From Tenodera sinensis (lineage: Eukaryota; Arthropoda; Insecta; Mantodea; Mantidae), in the NCBI GenBank assembly GCA_030765045.1, contig CM060962.1, positions 265,582,647-265,646,646 of the forward strand: a DNA stretch of 64,000 bases, given 5' to 3'. The notes under the pieces are model-generated. The model saw nothing but the letters and a program-made list of their open reading frames with translations, searched no databases and was not told the DNA's origin. The position numbers and the translations under genes are program-made. This document shows, piece after piece, positions 19,881-31,793 of this stretch. How positions within the stretch are numbered: the first letter of the stretch is position 1; every line of letters begins with the position of its first letter.

Positions 19881-21748
19881 CTTATGAAATACACTGTACT
19901 ATGTTAAACACCTGACATTCACTTCGTGTATTCCTCATTGCCCCTACAAAGAAATTTTAATGAGACTATTACTGTAAATGTTTACCTCGATTATCACAAA
20001 GTAGACGGAAAAAGCTTTTGTAAATATAGATAGTTTGTAGCAGAGATATATGTATCTGTGTGGAAAAAAAAAAAAACCATATAAATTAACCACTGAGGAT
20101 TTTTCTTTGTCATTTTAACATTTCATGTTCATATGAGTTAAACTTCTAATTAGTCTGCATACTAGTACAAGTTTGTTTTTTCTAACTTTATTTGTTGTAT
20201 TTTCCTTTCCTGTGAGTGCTGGTTTGTCTCGACAAGACCACATGCAAATGTTGAATATGTTGAAAATGTGGTTAGAAAGATAACCAGTCTTAGTGATATC
20301 AACTCCATTGTAAAGTCTACCTAATTATGTGCATAGTTCCATGTTCCCACGTGCAGCCGTGTTACGTTTATTACGTTACACGTCCATAAGGTTGACTGGA
20401 TGCAAGTTTATTAAGCAAATATTTCACAAGATAAGTGCAAAGTTTCAGATTCAATTTAACATGGGGAATTTCCGCTGATCGAGAGAATAAATTCCTGATT
20501 TTGAAGTTGAGACGGATCTGAGAGGCGTTGCTTATTATAAGCAGGATATCAAAGAGGAAAGTAAAATCTCGATCCGAACTCGATTCTAACTTAATTACTC
20601 GCGGTATTCTGCATGCACTCGAGTGGAAGATATCTGAAATTAGCTGCTTCTAGCTTCCGGGGATGAGCACATCAGGGCTATGTGTGCTTCATTTAGAAGC
20701 TAATAAGGAACCACTGTTAATCAAATTTAAAACTCTAGTATTTTATCATCGATGCTAATATAACATAGAACTTTAAATGGAAAGTAGATGCTAACTGTAT
20801 GCTAGGAATATATCTGTAGACTTGATTCTGGCACCTGAAATTCAACAGGCTGTAGGAAAAATGATCATTTTTCAGAAACTATTCTTTAAACTAAACTAAA
20901 AGTAAACCCCAACAGAACAGCTGTTACCACGCCAAGGACTACCGCCCGACCGCTGCGTCCCCCACTTCTGCTCACTTCAAACAGAGGGGCGCAGGACCGG
21001 AGGGTGGGGCGTGGTTAGCGCATCGCTATGAATCGGTTGCTAGTTAAACGTTTCAAAGGCACGTCTAGTGAGAGTTACATTAGAGAAGTAACTATGGTCC
21101 ATAGAAGATGTAAACCAAACTTTTGTACGTAAAACAGCATCATTTACTTATAAATTACCTGAAATCAGTGATAGCTAGCAAAAATCACCTATAAAAACTG
21201 AGAAAGTTCCAGGGAACAGTAATGATTTCTGTTGAATGCATCCAAATGTTTGGAGTGAAGCTGAGGATTACAATGCATTAATTGTAGTGCATAAAATATA
21301 AAGGCAGCAATAAATGAACAACTTACATTTGCAGGTAAAATCTGGGTTAAATGTAGTACCTGTAACAAATATTCAATGAACTGCATACAAGTCCTTGTGT
21401 CACTTCAGATGCATCCTATAGGCCAGTGGTGTGAAGGCCATTGCGCATCGACCTGTGTTACGTGCTTCATGCCCCTCCCATTTTCTAACACATTATTACC
21501 CCAACACCTATTCCTGCCCCTTCCTGTATCCTAAACTAGGTATACAGGAAGAAACCATTGCCCAAGACACAAAAGCATGACAACATAATGACAACCCTTA
21601 ACACCGCACAGATAAAGTCGCACTAGCGGCTAGGTGCTGTGCAAATAAACATGCCGTATAGGAGAACCTGTACGACCTGTTCTTGAATGCTAGAATGCTG
21701 GAATCAGAACCACTACCTCTGAGGACCACTCGGCCGCGAGGGAAGTAC
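19881..21748. other. Unassigned stretch
   Basis: No supported gene or repeat. A GC-rich patch near 20940-21020 stands out from AT-rich surroundings but has no recognised identity. Confidence 0.4.
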
Positions 21749-21753
21749 CGAAA

Positions 21754-22080
21754 GTGAGTGGAATTAAGTTTCAGCGACTCCACGTGGTTCGCAGGGTGAT
21801 CAGGGGTCTTGATTCGGAGGCCAACCCCCAGGATATCCGTGACGGCCTTGTGGACGAACACGGAATCGAACCGCGGTTCGTGGTGCAACTCACCACCACA
21901 AAAGAGAAAGAGGGAAAACCCACCAAGGTCCCCCTCCCACTATTCATGGTAATAGTGAATAAACAAGGGGAAGGAACCCCAAAGATTGACCAGGTGACTC
22001 ATCTGTACCATACGAGGGTCACGATTGAGCCTTATCACGGCAGGGAGGGTGCTATAAATGCTTGGGATTTCACGACTCTG
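21754..22080 (+). pseudogene. LINE ORF1 fragment with PRE_C2HC-type region
   Basis: The open frame reads VVRRVIRGLDSEANPQDIRDGL, VDEHGIEPRFVVQLT, LPLFMVIVNK and THLYHTRVTIEPYHGREGAI. This is the pattern of the region before the CCHC knuckles in jockey/R1-type LINE ORF1 proteins ('VIRGLP...DI...L...G......LPLF.V.L...L...RV.VEPYR'). It stops being similar exactly where the zinc knuckles should start, so the nucleic-acid-binding tail is missing. Confidence 0.75.
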
Positions 22081-22449
22081 TACATAAATAAATTATATAA
22101 AATAATTATATGCTTCTTTAATTTCTATATTACATTTTTAACAAAATTAACTTCGTGTGGTATCTGATGTGCAAGGCATTTGACGAGCGAACATATATGA
22201 CTAGTAAATGTTGCTAGCAACGTCTGCATCTGTAATGAAGTGCCTTAATTGCTATATAACCCTTTCCTTATATCCACTGTGCAAAGGTGGAGGGGAATGT
22301 GGGCGGGGCAAAGCAAAAAGGCCCTGTCACACGATAAAAATTTCCTGGCGTATTTTTAAAGTCGTTGACTGTACAGGCAGCGAATGAGCTTATCATGCAA
22401 ATAAAGAAATTTTTCCTAACGGAATAATAACCAGAAATACTAAACTCAA

Positions 22450-22649
22450 ATGGTAATTATTATTTATTTATGCCAACAAACTTACTGTTGGTGTTTTTAA
22501 ACACACAAGCCGTATGTGGGCAAAGTTTAAGAGGTAGAACTGGAATTTTTAAGTTCCAGTTCTACCTCTTAAACTTTGCCCACACACGGCTTGTGTGTTT
22601 AAAAACACCAACAGTAAGTTTGTTGGCATAAATAAATAATAATTACCAT
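22450..22649. repeat. 200-bp near-perfect palindrome
   Basis: Arms 22450-22549 and 22550-22649 are reverse complements. I see only a mismatch in the CGTATGTG/CACACACG region and two near the centre (TTTTTAAG). Inside each arm, CCAACAAACTTACTGTTGG forms a smaller hairpin. As RNA this would be one very long hairpin with almost no loop. Confidence 0.95.
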
Positions 22650-22897
22650 GTGAAGGTTATTTAATCCTGGGATATAAAGTACTTAAATAGTAAGTCACCA
22701 TTGGGGTAATTGTTTCTGATATGAGACTGCCTTAGTGGTTTACCAGGAGAAATACGAACTGGCTTGAGAATTTAATGCCAATCTGGCAGTTTGTCACAAT
22801 AGCTCAGTGGTTAGAGCGTCCGCCCGGCAAGCGGAAGGTCTGTGGTTCAAATCCCAGTTGTGGCATTGAAATTTTAAGTTCCAGTTCTACCTCTTAA
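22451..22897 (+). mobile_element. SINE-A copy 2: 447-bp tRNA-bearing element with 5' hairpin
   Basis: Bounded by the 12-bp TSD ACTAAACTCAAA (22439-22450 and 22898-22909) inside the RTE-like LINE. From the left it has an inverted-repeat arm and its complement (22451-22649), a 47-bp spacer, the module starting ACCATTGGGGTAATT, a tRNA-like unit at 22793-22865 (loop CCGGCAA, box B GGTTCAAATCC) and a tail repeating the start of the right arm (TTTTAAGTTCCAGTTCTACC). No coding capacity. Confidence 0.85.
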
Positions 22898-23028
22898 ACT
22901 AAACTCAAAGTTTATAAAGCGTTAATAAGGCCAGTAGTAACCTATGGGTCTGAGGTTTGGTGTACCACAATAACAATGAACGATGAAAAGGCTTTGCGAT
23001 CTTTCGAGAGAATAATAGTCAGACAACT

Positions 23029-23205
23029 AAAGTAAAAACAGATTAGAAACTAAAAGCTTCACTTATCTTGGTAATATTCCAAGTTGTTTGGTGCTAACAA
23101 CTTAGAATATTACTAAGATAAGTGAAGCTTTTAGCTTCTAATTTGGTTTTACTTTAGATTCTCGTTGCTGCACTGTTAATAACTTCATTATTTCCTTATT
23201 TAAAT
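23029..23205 (+). mobile_element. Short Penelope-derived insertion with inverted arm
   Basis: 177 bp flanked by a perfect 13-bp TSD, TAGTCAGACAACT (23016-23028 and 23206-23218). An inverted arm (AAAGTAAAAACAGATTAGAAAC..., to about 23083) faces its complement (about 23100-23156), followed by the Penelope 3' tail TTGCTGCACTGTTAATAACTTC. These sequences match the ends of the Penelope copies at 44.58-44.68 kb and 46.25-46.33 kb. This is the inverted-5'-end structure known for Penelope-like insertions, with all coding sequence lost. Confidence 0.85.
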
Positions 23206-23902
23206 TAGTCAGACAACTGTTTGGACCTGTAGATTGTGGTGCACAGAATTGGAGAGTGAGAAACAATCAGGAAATAAATTATTTCATAGAAGTAAACAGT
23301 GCTATGTGCATTGTATATATGGTGGCATTTTGCCACTTTAAAGCATAAGCACAACACTGCTCCCAAAATGGAAAGGAAATGAAAAAAAAAGTTACCCATT
23401 TCCGGGTTTAAACTCGATTTCTAGTGTTCATTAGGTCCAAAGTCAGTCGCCATAAACATGCGGCCAAAGCAGACGTTTTCGAACTGTCCTGTATTTCTGT
23501 AGCCGCACACCACAACCTGTTATCCATTGCAGTGGCGTGCAGCCACATGTTAAGTTTCCAATTTAAGCACTTTTTGCAACTTTACAATTTAGATACACTT
23601 CTTCAGAGAGACAGCAGACAGGCTTTAAGTTCCTAATAAGCACTGTTTCGATTCCAGTGGATAATATTGACATATTTCTTTCTGTTTATGAGTTATTGGT
23701 CACAATCACTAATTACTTCAAATACGTATAGCTTATTGACTATGGACCATTGGTTTCCTATCTCAAATTGATTGTCTGTGAACCTTCTATTACCAGTAAA
23801 ATTCGTGCGGTGTTATGCATTTACAACCTGATATATTTACTAGTAGGTACGTTTACTTTATAGTGAAACTTGTTTCTGACCTTTGCCACGATTCCATTTT
23901 TA

Positions 23903-23952
23903 AGGGCACTGATGACCAAGTGGTTGAGCGCCCTTAAGCCAAAATCAATTCA
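23903..23952 (+). repeat. LINE 3'-UTR fragment
   Basis: TTTTTAAGGGCACTGATGACC and GTTGAGCGCCCTTAAGCC match the 3' end of the LINE at 31794-33932. The inverted GGGCGC/GCGCCC pairs can form a stem. Coding sequence is absent. Confidence 0.65.
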
Positions 23953-24362
23953 ACTGGCTTTCGCTACATGCGGCACCGCAGGTGGTGATTGGCATAAACT
24001 TATATGATGTGAGGAAATTAAGCTCCAAACTTCTAGTACAACTTTTTTCTGTAATATACTATTCCTGAATTATAGTTTGGGAAATCTCTCCATTATAATA
24101 CCACGCTTGGAATAAAGGTAATTATTTAATTTGGCACCTATTCACACATTTCTTTCAAACTTCGTTTAATATGTGCTAAATAATGCCCAAACGAAGTTTG
24201 TGTCACCTTTCTTGGACAAACCCATAGTTTAGCTAAAATGAATGTCTCTAAAAGCAGTAAGATCACAACGTTCAAGCGTAATGGCGATCTCGATATAATG
24301 CATTCTACATGGGTAAACTAAAATGATCGTATGTAACACAATTATTTTAAACCTGCCAAGGT

Positions 24363-24369
24363 GCTTCTC

Positions 24370-24442
<73 letters not shown>
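24363..24442. repeat. (CT)n microsatellite
   Basis: About 80 bp of CT repeat with one CG interruption near 24381. Confidence 0.97.
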
Positions 24443-24444
<2 letters not shown>

Positions 24445-24903
24445 AACTCGATATATTTGGCCTTAATTAAGGCCCAGTTTCTCCAATAGAGATAATTCTA
24501 CATGTTGTTGTGGTTGGTGTAAGCAGGTATTATACATTTTTATCGCTCAAACATACTAGTACCTTTCACCATGAGCCTGCAAACCCAGGTCAAGGCATGC
24601 TAGTTTTGGTTTGTGCGGTTATGCAAGGTTTTTTAATCGGTAAAATGGTATTTTGGGTCTAGAATTTCAGCTTATCACGTCTTGTAAGTAGTCAAATACA
24701 AACGTCGTCAAGAGAACGCACGCGAGCGAACCCATATAACCACAAGGCAAAGTTAGAGAAGCAGAACAGCTGGAAGAAATACAAAGCATATCCATTCTCG
24801 CGGGTTGCGGGCTCTTGCACTTGGGTCAGCAGACAAAGAATATGGCGTGGTTTAGTGACATTGCAGGATTATTTTCGTATAAGAAACAAATATTCGTTTT
24901 TCT

Positions 24904-25102
24904 TATTTATTTATGCCAACAAACTTACTGTTGGTGTTTTTAAACACACAAGCCGTGTATGGGCAAAGTTTGAGAGGTAGAACTAGAACAATGGCAGTTT
25001 GTCACAATAGCTCAGTGATAGAGCAGCCGCCCGGTAAGCGGAAGGTCTGTGGTTCAAATCCCAGTTGTGGCATTGAATTTTTAAGTTCCAGTTCTATCTC
25101 TC
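24904..25102 (+). mobile_element. SINE-A copy 3 (199 bp, single arm)
   Basis: Left arm TATTTATTTATGCC...GAGGTAGAACTAG, then directly a tRNA-like unit at 25001-25072 (D arm shortened by deletion of two bases; loop CCGGTAA; box B GGTTCAAATCC) and the tail TTAAGTTCCAGTTCTATCTC. Flanked by 12-bp repeats ATTCGTTTTTCT (24892-24903) and ATTCGCTTTTCT (25103-25114), one mismatch. It lacks the complementary arm seen in copy 2. Confidence 0.8.
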
Positions 25103-25239
25103 ATTCGCTTTTCTGTTTTAGTGCCGTTGGAATTTCTCAGATCTTATCCAAACGTACTATAAAGATATTGTAATGACCGTATGTGCTATAGGTACTGCTG
25201 AGTTTGTCCATCGGACTCGAAAAAGATCTGTTTACAATC

Positions 25240-26085
25240 TTTACCAGCTATGTGTGGTACATAAGAGGAACTATTGTATTCCACCCAAACACTTTTGATA
25301 GTCCCTGTATAAGAAGGTCTGTTTGGGAGTAAGTGTGTGTGTGTATGTGTGTGTATGTGTGTGTGTGTGTTAGTGTGTGTGTTAATGTGTGTGTGTTAGT
25401 GTGTGTGTTAATGTGTGTGTGTTTGTGTGTGGTGATCAGCATAATTGGTAAACAAAAAGTCAGTTATATACATTTAAGCCCAGCATTGTCCATGAAAGCG
25501 ATACGAAGGTTTACAAGAAAATGTCCCCAACCCAACTACATTTTACTTGGACTATTTTTCGAAAATTATGACCATCAATAATGACTAACGATTCAGATTA
25601 TAATACGCTGTGATTAAAATATTTTTATGACAAAGGAATTACCATGAATTTTCTGAGTATCTCTTCAGACTTCTCCTTCATTATGGATGACTTTTGAGGA
25701 ACTAGTAAACCACTATCGATATACAAAATCTTCTTCTTCTTTATCTGATTACCCTACCCGTATGGAGAAGTTTCACCCCCAAGGTGACATGTAGACAAAA
25801 TGGATAGTTGTAAAGTTTATGATGGAGCAATTGGTGGAAGAAGTGGCGAGAGAAACCGGAGAACCCGGAGAAAATCCGCCTACCCCAATTAGCACATGCG
25901 GGCCTCTGGAATCAAACCCGGGTCATCTCGGTGATAGGGGAACAATCTAACCGCTCGAACACTGCGTCGTGTGTACAAAATCTTACTACCGAAAATATAT
26001 AGAGCTCGTTTAAACAATTTATGTCAATTTCTTGTATTTGTGTGTTTGGGTGTTATTTGCAAGGATGTTCCGTTAATTATGTGTC
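25240..26085 (+). repeat. TGR repeat copy 3, interrupted by SINE-B
   Basis: TGR boxes in order: TATTGTATTCCACCC (about 25274), imperfect TG microsatellite at 25333-25433, AAAATTATG..., TGAATTTTCTGAG, GTAAACCACTATCGATATACAAAATCTT, then after the SINE ACTACC...GAGCTCGTTT and AGGATGTTCCGTTAATTATGTG. SINE-B at 25733-25973 splits it. Confidence 0.75.
25733..25973 (-). mobile_element. SINE-B, full-length copy (241 bp)
   Basis: Same family and orientation as 6449-6688. The tRNA-like head is at the right (CGAGCGGTTAGATTG), with a box B remnant (GGGTTTGATTCC) and the body boxes GGATTTTCTCCGGGTTCTCC and CCGGTTTCTCTCGCC. A perfect 11-bp TSD TACAAAATCTT lies at 25722-25732 and 25974-25984. Its tail is more decayed than that of the 6.4-kb copy. 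Confidence 0.87.
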
Positions 26086-26089
26086 ATTT

Positions 26090-26229
26090 ATATTTTATGC
26101 ACTACATATATTAGGTAGGGGAAGTTTTGCATTCCACCCTAAAATGTAATATCGAGATTTTAGCGAAAGTACTTATTTTGGGAGCCCTGAATAAAAAAAA
26201 ATAATGTTCGTCCATGCGGGTGGTAGTTA

Positions 26230-26286
<57 letters not shown>

Positions 26287-26292
26287 CGCGCG
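26090..26292 (+). repeat. TGR repeat copy 4, 5' part ending in (TG)n(CG)n
   Basis: CATTCCACCCTAAAATGTAATA, CGAGATTTTAGCG and GGGAGCCCTGAATAAAAA boxes lead into (TG)n at 26235-26278 and (CG)n to 26292. No 3' part follows. Confidence 0.75.
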
Positions 26293-26563
26293 TATGTGTG
26301 AGTTTGCGTATGGTGTATGAACAGGATAAAACGACATTTATTGTTGCATGAACTTGAGCTCCTTTGAACTTTACGAAATGTGACTACCGGTGTGTCTGTT
26401 ATCGTGGACGTTGAAATTAAATATTTAGCTCAATTTCCTATGAAGCTTGCTTTTAGGATAATTGCTGATGAATTCATAGTTAGTATAGGTTTGTGTTAAT
26501 GTGAAATTGTGACGTTTGTTGAAACGTCAATTAGAAGACGAGTAATTCAGCTGTTTACTTTTT

Positions 26564-26640
<77 letters not shown>
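26564..26640. repeat. (CA)n microsatellite
   Basis: About 77 bp of uninterrupted CA repeat. Confidence 0.97.
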
Positions 26641-26643
<3 letters not shown>

Positions 26644-26795
26644 TATGCACATATCTGGCTAACAGAATACTTAAATACAAAAAGTAGATCTTGAGCACAA
26701 TAAATATAGAGTAAAAGCTTAACTTCTTTGAATTCGCTGTAAGTTCTTGCAATAATTACGCTAATTTGGCTAATAAACATTTTGCATAACTATTT

Positions 26796-27350
26796 AACGA
26801 ACATGGAATAACTTTGGTTCCTCAAAGTATAACATTTTGCTACATTGTTCTAAAAAGGGGAGAATTCCAAATTATAGAAAATCTGGCATTTATCAATTTA
26901 GCTGTTTGGATTGTGACAGGGTTTATATTGGTAAAACTAAACATAATTTGGAAACTAGAATAAAGGAGCATTTTAGAAATATTGAATATAAATAGATTGC
27001 TAATTCAGTTGTGGCAGATCATTTTTGGCCATTTAATAATGAAATAAATCCAGAAGTTAAATTATTAAAACAATTAAATGGACCTATAGATTTAATGGTT
27101 TAGGAAAAGATAAATAGGGACCGCGTTATGAATTTTCAAATACCACCTATCGATTGTATTAACAGGTTTGCTTTGTTGGTGCTACATAGAAATATTAAGT
27201 AATTGAGCATTTGTAGCTACGTTAACAATTATAACCCGAGCACTGACGATATGGTGGGAGTTATTGTGAAATATGTTTATGTTCGTAATTATTTCAAGAC
27301 CTTACAGAGAATAGGCACTAAGATAAATGAAGCTTTTAGTCTCTAAATAT
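26796..27350 (+). pseudogene. Penelope-like element 3' fragment (GIY-YIG domain)
   Basis: Translates in pieces as SGIYQFSCLDC-like (here SGIYQFSCLDCD with R for K), VYIGKTKHNLETRIKEHFRN, a stop, VVADHFWPF, INPEVKLLKQL and FQIPPIDC. This is the GIY-YIG endonuclease found at the C-terminus of Penelope-like elements. A 3' UTR follows with CTGACGA...GTGAAAT at about 27252-27282 and CACTAAGATAAATGAAGC. Stops make it dead. It is an isolated relative of the 40-46 kb cluster. Confidence 0.85.
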
Positions 27351-28690
27351 TTATTACACTTATATTATTACTTTATTACACTTAGTATTCATTACAGTCT
27401 TCGTACAGTTTTGAAGATATTCATTACAGTCTTCGTACAGTTTTGAACAATCTCACACGCGCTGCCAATAAAAGAAGGGGTCGAAGCAAAATATACACCG
27501 CGAGTTAGTGCGCCAAATGAATCAAATGTGATTATTGCGGTTTAAAAGTGCGTCGAATTTTAGTGCAGTTCGCGCATAGTGGAGTGAACCTAGTGCTTGA
27601 GGCGAAAATAAGAGTCGTGCAGATATATTGTTTGTTTTTAAGCCGCGTTGGTCAGTGCCGTCAATGGAAAGCGAAATATGCTGAACGAAATGTAAAATAA
27701 ATGTAATAAAATTCGGGAATGCTACTCCTGAACAAAACCACACCAACTGTTTTCGCTGTTTTTCCCAAAGGATAGGGTCAAAGCTATACGAATGAGCCAA
27801 TGGTAACACAAGCCCAGGACGGGCATCAAACCCAGGACAAAACGAGGAACAGAGCCATCAAGGAGCAGAGCAATGACCACTACAGCGAGGTTCGAATTAG
27901 GTACTGCTTCAGATTTAACACATAAGCGCGAGAAAAAATTCAAAATGTCAGGTCCGGCGCTTTAAATTTTGGAACGGTGTCGAGCATGTGGTTTGGATAT
28001 GGCTCTGTAGCAGCTGCTATGCTGGTGAAGAGAGTACACCAGAAATAGTGCATCTGCTGTTGTCTTGCACACCTGGATTTGGTACTACAGTTTAGAAAAA
28101 TGGAAAATTCAAGCAGAAATTCCGAGAGAAATCTTGATGGTGTAGCGTTAAAGTGTGAATCAAATCAAATGGCACGGCAAGGACTGGCAAAATTCCCTCC
28201 GCTGCAAGTTTAGGAATTCTAACTTTGGCGTCGTATAAACAAAATTACTGAATGTGTGGAGTGACAGAACAGCTATACTGGATCTGCTCTAACAAGCACA
28301 GCTTTGTGTTACTCCACAAGTGTACACTGTTATGTACACTTTATGTGATCTAACGACTATTACATGACTTACTGCACGTGAGAAAAACTGAAGCCTGCTA
28401 GAATAATTCGTGCTGCAATTGTCATGCTGCTATCAATGTGAGCTAACTGATTTAAAATTAACATCCGTATAACCTATAAACGTTTAATTCACTCACATCC
28501 CGCACACAACACTTGTCATTTGATTTGGTTATGTTCTAGGAACAAGAGGGTCGCTACAAATGATATTTGTTGGACAAGTTTATTTAACTTAGAGAGTATT
28601 CTGCCTCTTAACAATTTTATAACATAATAACTGTCAGAAAATCTTTTATAAAAAATAAACAGTTTTAGGAAGTGATAAGCTCAACAACAA
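27351..28690. other. Unassigned stretch
   Basis: A small direct duplication (ATTCATTACAGTCTTCGTACAGTTTTGAA, two tandem copies near 27388-27446) is the only structure noted. Open frames around 27522-27943 show no motif. Confidence 0.45.
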
Positions 28691-30159
<1,469 letters not shown>

Positions 30160-31432
30160 AGAAGTCATTTCAGTATCTTTTATGGCTCCCACGGGCATGT
30201 ACTATTCCTTCACATCGTCGAGGTATGCCTCTCATCAATCTTTGCACGTCTCTTTTGTGGTATACTGTGCCATTCTAGACTGACGACATCTGCAAGCCTT
30301 GAAGAATCTGAGGGGCTATAGGATGTTTCCGGACATTGCGTTCTAGCATATCCCACAAATGCTCAATGGGTTCGGGGTCTGTACTCATAGCATTCCAGTT
30401 CATCTGTATCTGGAGATTCTGTAAGGCGGTCATAGTGGCACCAGCGTTATGGACTCTAGCATTGTCTGCTGCAATACAAACTCGGGCCTCATCCCAAGTG
30501 CAACAGGAATGACGTAATCCAGTACAATATCAGCAATGTACCTGGCAGTATTTTGTCACCCTCTGACTACTACAAGATTAGTTTTACCATAGATACCGAT
30601 ACAACCCCACACCATGACTGACCCAAAGTCAAATCTGTTAATTTCTTGGGCTGTAGCTTTATCATAACGCTCACCACGACGATACACACGCAGATGTTCA
30701 TCACACTGTGTTAAGTGAAAGCGAGATTCATCTGTGAACAGTACATTGCACCAGTGACGAAGCTGCCAGTTCCTATGTTGTTGAGCAAAGCTCAATCGAT
30801 CCACCTTTTGATGACGTTCCAAACGAGGGACCTTACTAACCTTACCTCTGGAATCCTGTTTTGAGGATAACAGTTGCCGCATTCAGATTATTTAGATGGT
30901 CTCTAGCAGTGACAGTGCGTCGCCGAAGAGCAGAATTGACCACGTATCAGTCATCTCTAGCCGACGTTTTGCATTTTGTATACTGACCTGGTCTTCTAGT
31001 CAGGTGCTGGTTTAAATAAACATTTTCCAGGTTCTTCCAACAACAGATGAAGCCCCATTGATCCCTCTAGCCATTGCGCGAACTTTGCAACCTTCCTGTA
31101 TTAAAGTGGTCTCTCGAAAAAGTTCAGTTTTGGATAGGCAACTTATTTTAAGCTTATTGAATGTAAAAAGTTGTAGAAAGACTCAATGTTCCATTAACGA
31201 CACAAAAAGACGCTTCAACATCACTTGAATCATATTTCTATTTATAACCCACTTCAGTTTTCAATATAACGATTGTGGTATGGTCAGCAGGCCATGGCCT
31301 TAAAAGTTGTTGTGATGGACGGCATACCTTAATTAAATATGTCCAAATAATAATATGTAGTGCAACTTCATTACAAACTGGCAAAATTCTATACTCTAAC
31401 ACAATTTTGTCCTTCTAATTATTTTGGGCAGT
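30160..31432 (-). pseudogene. Tc1-like transposon with broken transposase
   Basis: The minus strand carries a Tc1-type transposase in several frames. The N-terminal helix-turn-helix is near 31100-30990 (LIQEGCKVRAMARGIN). The catalytic core is open at 30882-30556, with VLFTDESRF supplying the first catalytic D, then RRGERY and VMVWGCI. QDNARVHNAGAT (second D) lies near 30460, and EPIEHLWDMLERNV (terminal acidic residue) near 30375. Frameshifts separate the blocks. The right end (…ATTTTGGGCAGTGTA at about 31420-31434) looks like a Tc1-type TIR beside TA. No matching left TIR is visible, so the left end is probably lost. Confidence 0.82.
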
Positions 31433-31660
31433 GTATAATGTAATGCTTCATTTTGCATGTATTTTTGTAAAGTATCATCTATTTTCCCCTCTATGGCAAT
31501 CTCAAAGATTTTTTTTTTCTTCGTCTAATAGTTTTTCCACAAACCAATCACACAGCTTACTACCTGATGTTTTTTGCAAGGTCGTTTCTGCACCGCGAAA
31601 TGAATAGCACCTGTCAGAGTATCCGTTTTGCTTCACACCTCAATGCGCGACCTACTAAGC
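31433..31660. other. Unassigned spacer
   Basis: Short AT-rich stretch between the Tc1 end and SINE-C; nothing recognised. Confidence 0.4.
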
Positions 31661-31793
31661 TAGGTAATGTGAGTCGGTCTGGGTGGCTCAGTTGGTTAGA
31701 CGCTGGCCAACTGATTCCAAGGTCACGGGTTCAAATCCGGACCAGATCGATGGTTTTTAAGTGTGCTTAAAAGTGACAGCTCCATGTCAGTAG

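Larger units (their letters stand above)
22355..23290 (+). pseudogene. RTE-like LINE pol fragment split by two nested insertions
   Basis: Three pieces read in order. ANKEIFPNGIITRNTKLK ends at 22450. VYKALIRPVVTYGSEVW...LRSFERIIVRQL runs from 22910 to about 23028. LFGPVDCGAQNWRVRNNQEI runs from about 23219 to 23280. Together they match the post-RT region common in RTE/jockey-like LINEs ('LK.YK.LIRPV.TYGSE.W......L..FER...R.I.GP'). The gaps are exactly the two insertions at 22451-22897 and 23029-23205. A TGA near 22386 shows it is dead. Confidence 0.85.

Noticed and set aside
22450..22649. CRISPR-like or microRNA precursor interpretation of the palindrome
   Set aside because: It is a single palindrome inside a TSD-bounded mobile element in a eukaryotic context; no spaced repeats, and the arms are far longer than a miRNA hairpin.
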